Of a DNA stretch of 64,000 bases, positions 1-8,361 are shown one piece after another. The stretch's first letter is position 1. The number at the start of each line of letters is the position of its first letter. The notes under the pieces were generated by a model. It ran no database searches, was not told the DNA's origin, and saw only the letters and a list, made by a program, of their open reading frames with translations. This DNA comes from an uncultured Oscillospiraceae bacterium (GTDB taxonomy: Bacteria > Bacillota > Clostridia > Oscillospirales > Ruminococcaceae). Position numbers and translations under genes: made by a program. Location: the NCBI GenBank assembly GCA_900547385.1, contig URGQ01000003.1, positions 11,417-75,416 of the forward strand, in the 5' to 3' direction.

Positions 1-1518
1 CAGCGCTTCCCAGTAGTCAGCATCCATTTGTTCTTCCCGACGCTCCGCCGTAAAGCCCGGATAGCACTCCTCCAGCGTTTGCAGGCGGTATTCCCCGGAC
101 TTCATCCCCTCCGAAGCCAAGTCATTGCGCTCCCCGGAAAGGATGCACCAGCCCTGCTGGGCACCCAGGTGCCTAGCCTGCTGCACATCATTCACATCCG
201 GGTAGTACTGCCGAATAAACTCGGTGAGTTCCTTTTTGCTGACGGTGCGGGTATGGGGGTAACCCTGCGCTAGATATACCAGCGTCAGCGCATATTTGGT
301 GTACTGCCCGGCCTGCCGCAGCCGGGGCAGCCTTACCCCCTGGGATACCAGAAATTCCTGGTGGTGCTGTTCAATCAGCCGATAGGTTTCTTCGATCTGT
401 TGGTCGGTCAACCGCATGGGGTCACTCCTTTCCGGCATCTGTTCCTTTCTTTTCAGGGCGCTTTGCATCTCCTGGACAATGGCCACCGAGAGCAGCGGCG
501 GCACCGCATTGCCGATCTCCAGCCGCTTCATACCATCGGAGCCATAGAACCGGTAATCATCTGGGAAGCTTTGCAACCGGGCACCCTCCCGGATGGACAT
601 GGCGCGGGAATCCCGCGGGTGAATGCAGCGGGAGGAGGAGGGACAGGCAAAATTTCGGGTGATGGTGGTGGAGGGACGCTCCCACCACAGCTTGGCATAG
701 GTATTGCCGTAGCCGCTTTTGGGGCGGATCTCCTCCGGCAGGTCATCCTTGGATTGACCATCCTGCAAAGTCTGCATAATGCGGATGAGGTGCGCGCCGT
801 TTTTGGGGGCAGCGTGTTCCGTTACCAGCTGCCCGGCACCTGCCCGTACAAACCGCAGAAATTCGTTCTCCGCGACCCCGGCGTAGTGGCTGGCACTCTC
901 CCCGCTTTTTAGTTGGGGAAGGTCTCCTATAGCATCCTTTAGCGTTACATAGGGCTTTTTCCCCGGGCCGTGGGTTGGAACCGGAAAGATGTAGTTATTT
1001 TCTCCCTTCATCCCCACCAGGATCACCCGTTCCCGCTGCTGCGGCACACCAAAATCGACAGCATTGAGGATACCGTGGCGCACATCGTAGCCCAGCGCCC
1101 GGAACTCGCTTTCCACCCGCTGGAACAGGCGGCCGTGATCCATGCTGAGGATGCCGGTCACATTCTCAAAGATAAATGCCTGCGGCTGCAAAATCTGCAG
1201 GATACGCTTATACTGCAAAAAGAGATTCGCCCGGTCATCCATCCGGCGCTTACCCAGCGTGGAATAGGATTGACAGGGTGGGCCGCCTACCACAATATCC
1301 ACCTGCTGCCCGCCCAGGGCCCCGGCCAGCCGTTCTTTGGTTAGGTCAGCGATATCACAATTCAACATCTTTACCCCGGGGTGATTGAGGGAATAGGCCA
1401 CTGCAATGTCCTTTTCTATCTCATTGGCCGCCAGGATGCGAAAACCCGGCAGCTGGGAAAAACCGTAGCTCAGCCCGCCCACCCCGGCAAAGAGATCCAC
1501 GATATGATATTGTTTCAT
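1..1518 (-). CDS. C5-cytosine DNA methyltransferase with C-terminal extension, 3' end off the window
   Basis: Cytosine-5 DNA methyltransferase, probably of a restriction-modification system. The ATG at 1518 opens MKQYHIVDLFAGVGGLSYG (motif I). Motif IV GGPPCQSYS with the catalytic Cys, motif VI ENV, motif VIII QQRERVI and motif X GNAVPPL follow in normal order, so the catalytic domain is complete by about residue 350. The frame stays open for about 150 more residues and leaves the window without a stop. This tail (QARHLGAQQGWCILSG and onward) is not part of the usual methyltransferase fold and I do not recognise it; it could be a fused restriction or specificity domain. A promoter of its own lies at 1561-1589. 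The partner endonuclease, if any, is outside the window. Confidence 0.9.
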   Translation of the reverse strand, partial: MKQYHIVDLFAGVGGLSYGFSQLPGFRILAANEIEKDIAVAYSLNHPGVKMLNCDIADLTKERLAGALGGQQVDIVVGGPPCQSYSTLGKRRMDDRANLFLQYKRILQILQPQAFIFENVTGILSMDHGRLFQRVESEFRALGYDVRHGILNAVDFGVPQQRERVILVGMKGENNYIFPVPTHGPGKKPYVTLKDAIGDLPQLKSGESASHYAGVAENEFLRFVRAGAGQLVTEHAAPKNGAHLIRIMQTLQDGQSKDDLPEEIRPKSGYGNTYAKLWWERPSTTITRNFACPSSSRCIHPRDSRAMSIREGARLQSFPDDYRFYGSDGMKRLEIGNAVPPLLSVAIVQEMQSALKRKEQMPERSDPMRLTDQQIEETYRLIEQHHQEFLVSQGVRLPRLRQAGQYTKYALTLVYLAQGYPHTRTVSKKELTEFIRQYYPDVNDVQQARHLGAQQGWCILSGERNDLASEGMKSGEYRLQTLEECYPGFTAERREEQMDADYWEAL

Positions 1519-1560
1519 CGTACATCCCTCCTGTCGGGTCGTCCTGCAAAATCTTCTACC

Positions 1561-1589
1561 AGTATAATGCGCGCCGTCGCCAGCGTCAA
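1561..1589 (-). promoter_or_regulatory. Promoter of the methyltransferase gene
   Basis: On the minus strand TTGACG (1584-1589) and TATACT (1561-1566) are separated by 17 bp, about 45 bp ahead of the methyltransferase ATG. It lies just beyond the alkyl-transferase stop codon, so the methyltransferase can be expressed independently of that gene. Confidence 0.6.
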
Positions 1590-1604
1590 GCCGGAGAACA
1601 GGCT

Positions 1605-2141
1605 TTACAGCGCCGTTCCTTTGGTTGGCCGGTACAGACCGCCAAGGTCGGCACTCTCCAGCTCCAGCAGCTTGATCTTATTCTCCAGCCCGCCGGCGTA
1701 GCCGGTAAGGCTGCCGCCGCTGCCCACTACCCGGTGGCAGGGGATGATAATGGAAACACGGTTATGCCCCACGGCACCGCCCACCGCCTGCGCCGAAAAA
1801 TGTGTCAAGCCGCGCTGCCGCGCCAGTTCCCCGGCCAGCGCGCCATAGGTGGTGGTCTGCCCATAGGGGATCTGCAGCAGAAGCTGCCACACCGCCCGCT
1901 GAAAATCCGAGCCCACAGGATGCAGCGGCGGAGTAAAATCCGGTTCCCGGCCGGTAAAGTAGGTATCCAGCCAGCGGCAGGCCTCTTCCAGAGCCGGCGT
2001 GCGCTGCTCCTCCCTTTGCTGCGGCAGTCCGGCCGCAAAGTACTTCTGTCCTTCCAGCCACAGACCGGTCAGACCCTCCTCATCGGCAGCCAGCAGCAGG
2101 CGTCCCAGCGGGGAGGCGTAATGGGTAATAAAGCAGCTCAT
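1605..2141 (-). CDS. ogt: Methylated-DNA--[protein]-cysteine S-methyltransferase
   Basis: Suicide DNA-repair protein that moves the alkyl group of O6-alkylguanine to its own cysteine. The active-site motif IIPCHRVV is present, preceded by the helix-turn-helix with the arginine finger region (GAVGHNR) and followed by the usual GYAGGLENKIKLLELE tail. An in-frame TTG exists at 2159, but the Shine-Dalgarno AGGAGG ends 7 bp ahead of the ATG at 2141, so MSCFITHYASPLG is the likely N-terminus. The length of 178 residues is normal for a single-domain Ogt/MGMT. It lies back to back with the TetR gene at 2305; no Ada-type regulator is nearby. Confidence 0.93.
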   Translation of the reverse strand: MSCFITHYASPLGRLLLAADEEGLTGLWLEGQKYFAAGLPQQREEQRTPALEEACRWLDTYFTGREPDFTPPLHPVGSDFQRAVWQLLLQIPYGQTTTYGALAGELARQRGLTHFSAQAVGGAVGHNRVSIIIPCHRVVGSGGSLTGYAGGLENKIKLLELESADLGGLYRPTKGTAL

Positions 2142-2264
2142 GGCATATCCTCCTTGCAAGCATTATTATACCATTACTATACCACAAAAGCCCCCGCCTG
2201 TCCCGTTTTTCCTCCATGGTTCGGTTTGTTTACAAAAAGCCGCTGGAACGGTAGGGCCGCCGCA

Positions 2265-2273
2265 TGCTATAAT
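2265..2273 (+). promoter_or_regulatory. Extended -10 promoter of the TetR gene
   Basis: TGCTATAAT forms an extended -10 (TG, one base, TATAAT) 31 bp ahead of the TetR start codon. No convincing -35 box is seen at 17 bp, which is usual for extended -10 promoters. Confidence 0.5.
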
Positions 2274-2304
2274 AGGGAAAAATAGAGCCGGAAGGAGATG
2301 CCCC

Positions 2305-2877
2305 ATGTCCCAGATCACCAAACGCGCGCTGGAGCAATCGCTGAAAAACCTGCTGCGGGAAAAACCGCTTTCCAAAATCACTGTCACTGATATCACCGAG
2401 GACTGCGGCATCAGCCGCATGACCTTCTACTATCACTTCAAGGATATCTACGACCTGGTGGAATGGGCCTGCATGGAGGACGCAGCCAAGGCACTGGCCA
2501 ACAAAAAGACCTACGATACCTGGCAGCAGGGCTTTATCCAGATCTTCCACGCGGTGCGGGAAAATAAGGTCTTTGTGATGAATGTCTATCGGTGCGTCAG
2601 CCGGGAGCAGGTGGAAAAATACCTGGTCCCCCTCACCGATCAGCTCATCATGGGTGTCATTGCGGAGCGCTCCGCCGGAATGACGGTGCGGGAGGAGGAC
2701 AAGCAGTTTATCGCGCAGGTCCACTCCTATTCCTTTGTGGGGCTCATGCTGGATTGGATCAAGGATGATATGCAGGCGGAACCGGAGCTGCTGGTGAATA
2801 AGCTGGCTCTGGTCATCCAGGGCAGCATCAGCGCCGCGCTGGAGCGCTTCCGCACCGACCGGCCCTCAAATCCTTGA
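2305..2877 (+). CDS. TetR/AcrR family transcriptional regulator
   Basis: A 190-residue one-component repressor. The N-terminal helix-turn-helix is clear (ITVTDITEDCGISRMTFYYHFKD, residues about 20-43). The rest is helical with no catalytic motif, fitting a ligand-binding TetR C-terminal domain. The ATG at 2305 follows GGAGATGCCCC; the same frame is open further upstream but lacks a ribosome site. The oleate hydratase gene starts 165 bp downstream on the same strand behind a terminator, so this repressor is a reasonable candidate for controlling it (inference from position only; I saw no clear shared palindrome). Confidence 0.88.
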   Translation: MSQITKRALEQSLKNLLREKPLSKITVTDITEDCGISRMTFYYHFKDIYDLVEWACMEDAAKALANKKTYDTWQQGFIQIFHAVRENKVFVMNVYRCVSREQVEKYLVPLTDQLIMGVIAERSAGMTVREEDKQFIAQVHSYSFVGLMLDWIKDDMQAEPELLVNKLALVIQGSISAALERFRTDRPSNP

Positions 2878-2915
2878 CAAACAAGCCCGTTTGATAAAAA
2901 CTTATTCAGCTCTTT

Positions 2916-2949
2916 CCCCGTGACGAAGTTTTTGTCACGGGGCTTTTTC
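2916..2949 (+). terminator. Terminator after the TetR gene
   Basis: A perfect 9-bp stem CCCCGTGAC/GTCACGGGG with a 9-nt loop is followed by CTTTTTCT. It separates the TetR gene from the oleate hydratase promoter region. Confidence 0.85.
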
Positions 2950-2955
2950 TGTCTA

Positions 2956-2984
2956 TTTTAAAATGTGTTCCGGCAGGCTACAAT
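2956..2984 (+). promoter_or_regulatory. Possible promoter of oleate hydratase
   Basis: TACAAT at 2979-2984 is a good -10 box. The hexamer 17 bp upstream (TTTTAA, 2956-2961) is a poor -35 and sits in the palindrome TTTTAAAA, which could be part of an operator. Confidence 0.4.
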
Positions 2985-3041
2985 AAAGCCATCAAGAGGG
3001 GACCAACACCCCCAAAACCAAATCTTACAGGAGGCTTATTT

Positions 3042-4835
3042 ATGTATTATTCTGCCGGTACTTACGAAAGCTTTGCTCACCCCGAAAAGCCCCAGGGCGT
3101 TGATAACAAATCCGCCTATATCATCGGCACCGGCCTGGCCGGTCTTACCGCGGCGTTTTACCTGGTGCGCGATGGCCAGATGAAAGGCGAGCGCATCCAC
3201 CTGCTGGAAAAGCTGGACCTGGCCGGCGGCAGCTGCGATGGCCGCAAGGATGTCACCAAGGGCTTTTATATGCGCGGCGGCCGCGAAATGGATAACCACT
3301 TTGAGGTGATGTGGGATGTCTTCCGGGATGTGCCCTCCATCGAAACCCCCGGTGTATCCGTACTGGATGAATACTATTGGCTCAATAAGCACGACCCCAA
3401 CTACTCCCTGTGCCGTGCCACCGTAAACCGCGGCGAGGACGCCCACACCGATAAGAAGTTCGCGCTGGATAAGGAAAGCGCCATGGCCCTTTCCAAGCTG
3501 TTCATTACCCCGGAAAAGGACCTGGAGGATAAAAAGATCTCCGAAGTCCTGCCGGAAAGCTTTTGGAGCACCAACTTCTGGCTCTACTGGCAGACCATGT
3601 TCGCCTTCCAAAAGTGGTCCAGCGCCCTGGAAATGAAGCGCTACCTGTGCCGCTATGTCCACCACATCGATGGCCTGCCCGACTTCAGCGCCCTGCGCTT
3701 TACCAAGTATAATCAGTACGAGAGCATGATCCTGCCGCTGGTGAAGTATCTGGAATCCCACGGCGTCCGCATCGAATACGGCATGGATGTCCGCAATGTC
3801 ATTATTGAAACAGAGGGCGACAAGAAGGTAGCCCGCCAGATCGTCTATGTGAAGGACGGCAAGGAGCAGACCATTGATCTCATCGAGGATGATCTTGTTT
3901 TCATCACCAATGGCTGCTGCACCGATACCTCCTGCTACGGCGACCAGACCCACGCGCCCGATCTTTCTGGCGTCAAAGATGGCTGCGGTGAATCCTGGGA
4001 TATGTGGAAGGCCATAGCCGCCCAGGCCCGGCACGGCGAATACGGCAACCCCGATGCCTTCTGCGGCGATGTGGAGGCCACCAACTGGATGAGCGCCACC
4101 GTAGCCACCGCCGATGAGGAGATCATCCGCCATATTATGAACATCTGCAAGCGCGATCCCCGTGCCGGCAAAGTGACCACCGGCGGTATCGTCACCGTAA
4201 AGGACAGCACAGAAAACTGGTATCTTTCCTGGACCATCAACCGCCAGCCGCAGTTTAAGAGCCAGGACAAGAGCACCGTGCTGGTGTGGGTGTACGGCCT
4301 GCACACCGACCGGGAGGGTAATTTCGTCAAGAAGGCCATGCGGGACTGCACCGGCGAGGAGATCTGCCAGGAGTGGCTGTACCACATCGGCGTAGAGGAG
4401 AGCCGCATTGTGGAGCTGGCGGCGACGGCCTGCAATACCACCACCTGCTATATGCCCTATATCAATGCCTTCTTCCAGCCCCGCAAGGAAAGCGACCGCC
4501 CCAAGGTGGTACCGGATGGCGCCGTGAACTTCGCCTTCATCGGGCAGTTTGCGGAGACCCCCCGCGATACCATCTTCACCACCGAGTACTCCATGCGTAC
4601 CGGTATGGAATCGGTTTACACCCTGCTGAATATCGACCGCGGCGTGCCGGAGGTATGGGGCAGCAAATACGATGTGCGTGAGCTGCTGCGTGCCTGCTAC
4701 TATGCCGTCGATAAGAAGCCCATCAGCGAATTGCCGCTCTCCTTCGGCGAGCGGGAAGCGGTCAAGATCCTGCTGAAGAAGGTGAAGGGCACCGATGTGG
4801 AGCTGCTGCTGCGTGAAAGCGGCCTGCTGGAGTGA
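3042..4835 (+). CDS. ohyA: Oleate hydratase (myosin-cross-reactive antigen family)
   Basis: FAD-binding hydratase that adds water to the cis-9 double bond of oleate and related unsaturated fatty acids to give 10-hydroxy acids, regarded as detoxification of host or dietary fatty acids. The 597-residue length is typical. The dinucleotide-binding motif IIGTGLAGLTAAFYLVRDG lies near residue 30, followed by LEKLDLAGGSCDG and MRGGREMDNHFE, all characteristic of the MCRA family. FAFIGQFAETPRDTIFTTEYSMRTG near the C-terminus also matches. The ATG follows AGGAGG with 8 bp spacing. It is monocistronic, bounded by the terminator at 4871 and preceded by a TetR gene. Confidence 0.95.
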   Translation: MYYSAGTYESFAHPEKPQGVDNKSAYIIGTGLAGLTAAFYLVRDGQMKGERIHLLEKLDLAGGSCDGRKDVTKGFYMRGGREMDNHFEVMWDVFRDVPSIETPGVSVLDEYYWLNKHDPNYSLCRATVNRGEDAHTDKKFALDKESAMALSKLFITPEKDLEDKKISEVLPESFWSTNFWLYWQTMFAFQKWSSALEMKRYLCRYVHHIDGLPDFSALRFTKYNQYESMILPLVKYLESHGVRIEYGMDVRNVIIETEGDKKVARQIVYVKDGKEQTIDLIEDDLVFITNGCCTDTSCYGDQTHAPDLSGVKDGCGESWDMWKAIAAQARHGEYGNPDAFCGDVEATNWMSATVATADEEIIRHIMNICKRDPRAGKVTTGGIVTVKDSTENWYLSWTINRQPQFKSQDKSTVLVWVYGLHTDREGNFVKKAMRDCTGEEICQEWLYHIGVEESRIVELAATACNTTTCYMPYINAFFQPRKESDRPKVVPDGAVNFAFIGQFAETPRDTIFTTEYSMRTGMESVYTLLNIDRGVPEVWGSKYDVRELLRACYYAVDKKPISELPLSFGEREAVKILLKKVKGTDVELLLRESGLLE

Positions 4836-4870
4836 TCCTCTCCCCTCCCCCAGCCGAATAAAAAATATCA

Positions 4871-4913
4871 GCCCGTACCGGTGGTTTTGCCATCGGTACG
4901 GGCCTTTTCTTTT
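4871..4913 (+). terminator. Terminator of oleate hydratase
   Basis: A 10-bp stem GCCCGTACCG/CGGTACGGGC encloses a 13-nt loop and runs into CTTTTCTTTT. It lies between two convergent genes. Confidence 0.85.
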
Positions 4914-4941
4914 GCCAAGGAGGAATACGCTAAGCCCTCCC

Positions 4942-5796
4942 TCACTCTTCTTCCGTCGTGGGCGTAGCCGGTACTTCAGCAGGTCCTTCCTCCGGTTTGG
5001 GCTCGGTAATGGTGGGGATAAAAGCCCTGGCGATCTTGCCCTCCCCGCGGCGCTTGATGTAAAAGTATCCGATAAAGCTAAAGACCAGCGCCCCGATGAA
5101 ATTGACAAACAGGTCCTCCATGGTATCGTACAGCCCGATATCCAGGTACCCGCCAAAGCCCAGCTCCTGCCCGTTTACCGCCACACTGGTGATATCCCCA
5201 ATGGTCACCGGGATGTTCATATTGGTGGGGTCCAGCATCACGGAGGTGATGCTGTGGATAATGGTATCCTTCTGCATATCCATTAGGAACAGCCGGTCCA
5301 TGCCGAACTCGAAGAACTCCCACAGCACACCGATGGTCATGGAAAAGCAGAAAGCCACCAGCGAAACATACACCGGCGAAAGCTCAAACTTGATCTTGCT
5401 GTTGCGGTTCAGAATATCAATAAGCGCAAAGCCGGTGGCCGCGCATAAAAAGCCGGTGGTGGTGTGCAGAATAGAATCCCAGTTGGGGTAGGTAATAAAG
5501 AAGCACCCCAGTTCCCCCAGGATCTCGGAAGCGAAGATAAACAGCAGGATGATGATCTCCAGCGTGCTGGGCAGCTCTATGCCAAAGTTCTGCTGGATAA
5601 AAAGCGGCAGCATAAATAAAAACAGCACCAGCAGGCACACAAAGGCGTTTTCGTACTCCCCGCGGATAATGGAGGAAACAAGGGTCAATAAGACGACAAT
5701 ACGCAGGATGAGATACACCGCGAAAACGGTGGGTTTTTTGTGGATCACCGCACGCAGATCGCGGGGAGGCTTGGGGACTTTCCGGTTCTGTTTCAT
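4942..5796 (-). CDS. Polytopic membrane protein, DUF2238/YjdF-like
   Basis: A 284-residue membrane protein. At least six hydrophobic segments are visible (for example VFAVYLILRIVVLLTLVSS, VCLLVLFLFMLPLFI, TLEIIILLFIFASEILG, a segment near FLCAATGFALIDIL, VSLVAFCFSMTIGVLWEFFEF and LFVNFIGALVFSFIGYFYI). The WDSILHTTTGF motif and the acidic WEFFEFGMD resemble the uncharacterised YjdF/DUF2238 family, whose function is not established. A polar, Pro/Glu-rich C-terminal tail should be cytosolic. It stands alone between convergent oleate hydratase and the guaA scar region. Confidence 0.7.
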   Translation of the reverse strand: MKQNRKVPKPPRDLRAVIHKKPTVFAVYLILRIVVLLTLVSSIIRGEYENAFVCLLVLFLFMLPLFIQQNFGIELPSTLEIIILLFIFASEILGELGCFFITYPNWDSILHTTTGFLCAATGFALIDILNRNSKIKFELSPVYVSLVAFCFSMTIGVLWEFFEFGMDRLFLMDMQKDTIIHSITSVMLDPTNMNIPVTIGDITSVAVNGQELGFGGYLDIGLYDTMEDLFVNFIGALVFSFIGYFYIKRRGEGKIARAFIPTITEPKPEEGPAEVPATPTTEEE

Positions 5797-6173
5797 GGTC
5801 GCGTTCCTTTCCTTGAGGGCAGTTTTCCCTTCGGATTATACCATAATTCCCCCTAAAAGCAAAGAACCGGGAGATTTTCCTCTTCTCTTTTGGCCGCTCA
5901 CCGCTGTATCGGTTTTGGGGGTAGAAAAGATTTCACCTCCATGAAAGCGCACAAGCTTTGAGAAAGGCATTCATATGCCCCATCGCGGGAAGTATTTTTG
6001 CAAGGTAGGCAACATAAAAAATACAGAAAACAAAAAAGAGCTAACTGACATCTCTAACAGAAATCAGATAGCTCTTTATTCTTGGATAATCTAAAATGTT
6101 GTCATTTTGTTGTCACGGGGCAATTCCGTAACGCAAAAGTCCAGTGTTTACGGGCTTTTTTGAACCTATAAAA
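5797..6173. other. AT-rich intergenic region downstream of guaA
   Basis: No open gene is seen here. The region is markedly AT-richer than its surroundings. It holds a minus-strand terminator (6035-6078) and, next to the guaA stop, a stretch reading on the minus strand as GCCCGTAAACACTGGAC then CCGTGACAACAAAATGACAA. That looks like a leftover end of an integrative element. Confidence 0.5.
6035..6078 (-). terminator. Minus-strand terminator in the guaA downstream region
   Basis: Read on the minus strand, AAAGAGCTATCTGA pairs with TCAGTTAGCTCTTT (one mismatch) around a 15-nt loop and is followed by TTTG then TTTTC. It may terminate guaA transcripts or be inherited from a lost integrated element. 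Confidence 0.65.
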
Positions 6174-7706
6174 TTATTCCCACTCAATCGTTGCCGGCGG
6201 CTTGCTCGTAATATCATACACAATCCGGTTGATGTGGTCCACCTCGTTGATGATCCGGCTCGAAACCTTCTCCAACACCTCGTAGGGGATGCGTGCCCAG
6301 TCCGCCGTCATAAAGTCAGTGGTCGTCACGCCGCGCAGCGCCAGCGTGTAGTCATAGGTGCGGAAGTCCCCCATCACGCCCACGGAACGGTTGTTGGTCA
6401 GTACGGCAAAGTACTGGTGTACCTTGCGGGAAAGCCCGGCCTCCGCCAGCTCCTCACGGAAAATGGCGTCTGCGTCCCGCAGGATCTCCAGCTTGTCCTT
6501 GGTCACTTCGCCAATGACCCGGATGGCCAGCCCCGGTCCCGGGAACGGCTGCCGCCAAACCAGATACTCCGGCAGGCCCAGCTCCAGGCCCAGCCGCCGC
6601 ACCTCGTCCTTAAAGAGCAGCCGCAGCGGCTCCACGATCTCCTTAAAGTCCACATAGTCCGGCAGGCCGCCCACATTGTGGTGGCTCTTGATGACCGCGG
6701 CATCCCCCGCGCCGGATTCGATCACATCCGGGTAAATGGTGCCCTGCGCCAGGAAATCCACCTTACCGATCTTCTTCGCTTCTTCCTCAAAGACCCGGAT
6801 AAACTCCTCACCGATGATCTTGCGCTTTCTCTCCGGCTCGGTCACACCGGCCAGCCGGCCCAGGAACCGCTCCTCGGCGTTCACGCGGATAAACTTCATC
6901 CCGCGCCCGGCAAAGGCCGCCTCCACCTCATCGCCCTCGTTCTTGCGCATCAGGCCGTGGTCCACAAAGATGCAGGTCAGCTTATCGCCCACCGCGCGGT
7001 CCAGCAGGGCAGCCGCCACACTGCTGTCCACCCCGCCGGAAAGCGCCAGCAGCACCTTGCCGTCGCCGATCTTCTCCCGCAGAGCTTCCACCGTGCTGCG
7101 GGCATAGTCCTTCATGCTCCAGTCGCCCTTGGCATGGCAGATCTCATACAGGAAATTCTTTAGTATATCATTGCCGAACTGGGTGTGCTCCACCTCCGGG
7201 TGGAACTGCACCCCGTACAGGTTTTTCTCTTTACACTGGATGCCCGCGTTGGCGGTGGCCGCCGTGCGGCAGATAGCGGTAAAGCCCTCCGGCAGACGGC
7301 TCACATAGTCCACATGGCTCATCCAGCAGATGGCCTCCTGCGGCATCCCCTTAAAGAGCAGGCTCTCGGTATCGTAGTGCACCGGCGTCTTGCCAAATTC
7401 GCGGGTCGGCGCGCTTTTCACCTCGCCGCCCAGCACCTGGCTCATCATCTGCAGACCGTAGCACAGCCCCAGGATCGGCAGTCCCTGCTCGAATACCGCC
7501 GGGTCCACCTTGGGCGCGCCTTCTTCATATACGCTGTTCGGCCCGCCGGTAAAAATAATGCCGATGGGCGAAAGCTCCTCTATCTTTTCCAGTGCCTTTT
7601 TGTAGGGGTGCACCTCGCAGTAGACCCCCAGGTCGCGCACCCGCCGGGCGATCAGTTCATTATACTGCCCGCCGAAATCCAACACCAAAACTGTCTCGTG
7701 TTTCAT
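6174..7706 (-). CDS. guaA: GMP synthase (glutamine-hydrolysing)
   Basis: Converts XMP, ATP and glutamine to GMP, the last step of guanine nucleotide synthesis. The N-terminal class I amidotransferase domain has GLCYGLQMM with the nucleophilic Cys and the FHPEV histidine/glutamate. The central ATP-pyrophosphatase domain has [14 protein letters not shown]. The C-terminal dimerisation domain ends in the conserved PPATIEWE. At 510 residues it is full length. The LUD gene lies 35 bp upstream on the same strand, so the two may be co-transcribed. The 3' end of guaA is a known integration site for genomic islands in several bacteria, relevant to the sequence just downstream. Confidence 0.97.
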   Translation of the reverse strand: MKHETVLVLDFGGQYNELIARRVRDLGVYCEVHPYKKALEKIEELSPIGIIFTGGPNSVYEEGAPKVDPAVFEQGLPILGLCYGLQMMSQVLGGEVKSAPTREFGKTPVHYDTESLLFKGMPQEAICWMSHVDYVSRLPEGFTAICRTAATANAGIQCKEKNLYGVQFHPEVEHTQFGNDILKNFLYEICHAKGDWSMKDYARSTVEALREKIGDGKVLLALSGGVDSSVAAALLDRAVGDKLTCIFVDHGLMRKNEGDEVEAAFAGRGMKFIRVNAEERFLGRLAGVTEPERKRKIIGEEFIRVFEEEAKKIGKVDFLAQGTIYPDVIESGAGDAAVIKSHHNVGGLPDYVDFKEIVEPLRLLFKDEVRRLGLELGLPEYLVWRQPFPGPGLAIRVIGEVTKDKLEILRDADAIFREELAEAGLSRKVHQYFAVLTNNRSVGVMGDFRTYDYTLALRGVTTTDFMTADWARIPYEVLEKVSSRIINEVDHINRIVYDITSKPPATIEWE

Positions 7707-7741
7707 GTTCCACCTCGTTTATTCTTCACAGCCGTTTCGGC

Positions 7742-8344
7742 TCAATATCCCAGTTCCTCGTCTATCAGCACCACTATGGTCTCCCCCACGCCTTTCATGG
7801 GCCCCATGTGGATGGTCATACCCCTGCAGATGCGCTCGGGGCTCTGGCAGTCATAGCACTTCATTACCTCGCTCAGGGCACAGGGGGTCCTGCGGTTCAG
7901 CCGCTTCGCGTTCAGCGGGCTGGCGATGTTCCTCGCCCGCCATATCGCTGCCTCCAGCGTCGGGGCCAGCTTATTCAGCCCCACGATAAAGTACACCTTC
8001 TCGGGTCCATACAGCGTTGCCGCCACCCGGTTGCCGGTGCCGTCGATGTTTACCAGCTCGCCGGTTTCCGCCACGCCGTTGGCGCTGCTGATATACACCG
8101 GAGCCGTCACGCCCTTATCGGTGTCCTTTCTATCCCAGCTGCGGCCCCGGGCGTAAACGGTACAGCCCGCTGCCTCCAGCTTTTCGGGCAGGCCCAGCTG
8201 GGCGGCGGTCACGCTGCCTCCCATGCCGATTTCCTGCCCCTTCAGCTCCTCGCACAGGGCCTCGGCGGCTTCGGCGCCGGTGGCGTAGCGCCGCACGGTA
8301 AAGCCCCGTTTCTTCATATTTTCAGCGGTTTTCTGCCAGTCCAT
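7742..8344 (-). CDS. LUD-domain protein
   Basis: A 200-residue LUD (lactate utilisation, formerly DUF162) protein. The family motif GGSVTAAQLGLPEKLEAAG lies near residue 40, followed by SSANGVAETGELVNIDGTGNRVAAT, and FIVGLNKLAPTLEAAIWRARN near residue 125. Three cysteines in a CALSEVMKCYDCQSPERIC stretch resemble a metal or iron-sulfur site. Single-domain LUD proteins of this type are common in anaerobes and their reaction is unknown. The ATG at 8344 has GGAGG 5 bp upstream; an in-frame GTG at 8377 would overlap cysS and lacks a ribosome site. It follows cysS closely. Confidence 0.82.
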   Translation of the reverse strand: MDWQKTAENMKKRGFTVRRYATGAEAAEALCEELKGQEIGMGGSVTAAQLGLPEKLEAAGCTVYARGRSWDRKDTDKGVTAPVYISSANGVAETGELVNIDGTGNRVAATLYGPEKVYFIVGLNKLAPTLEAAIWRARNIASPLNAKRLNRRTPCALSEVMKCYDCQSPERICRGMTIHMGPMKGVGETIVVLIDEELGY

Positions 8345-8361
8345 ATCGTCCTCCGTTTTGT

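Noticed and set aside
361..912. Plus-strand open frames across 1-1500
   Set aside because: They are antisense to the methyltransferase, whose conserved motifs run uninterrupted on the minus strand.
3036..5156. A 706-codon minus-strand open frame opposite oleate hydratase
   Set aside because: It lies opposite a gene with full family motifs, has no ribosome site and shows low-complexity Gly/Ala/His composition typical of antisense frames in GC-rich DNA.
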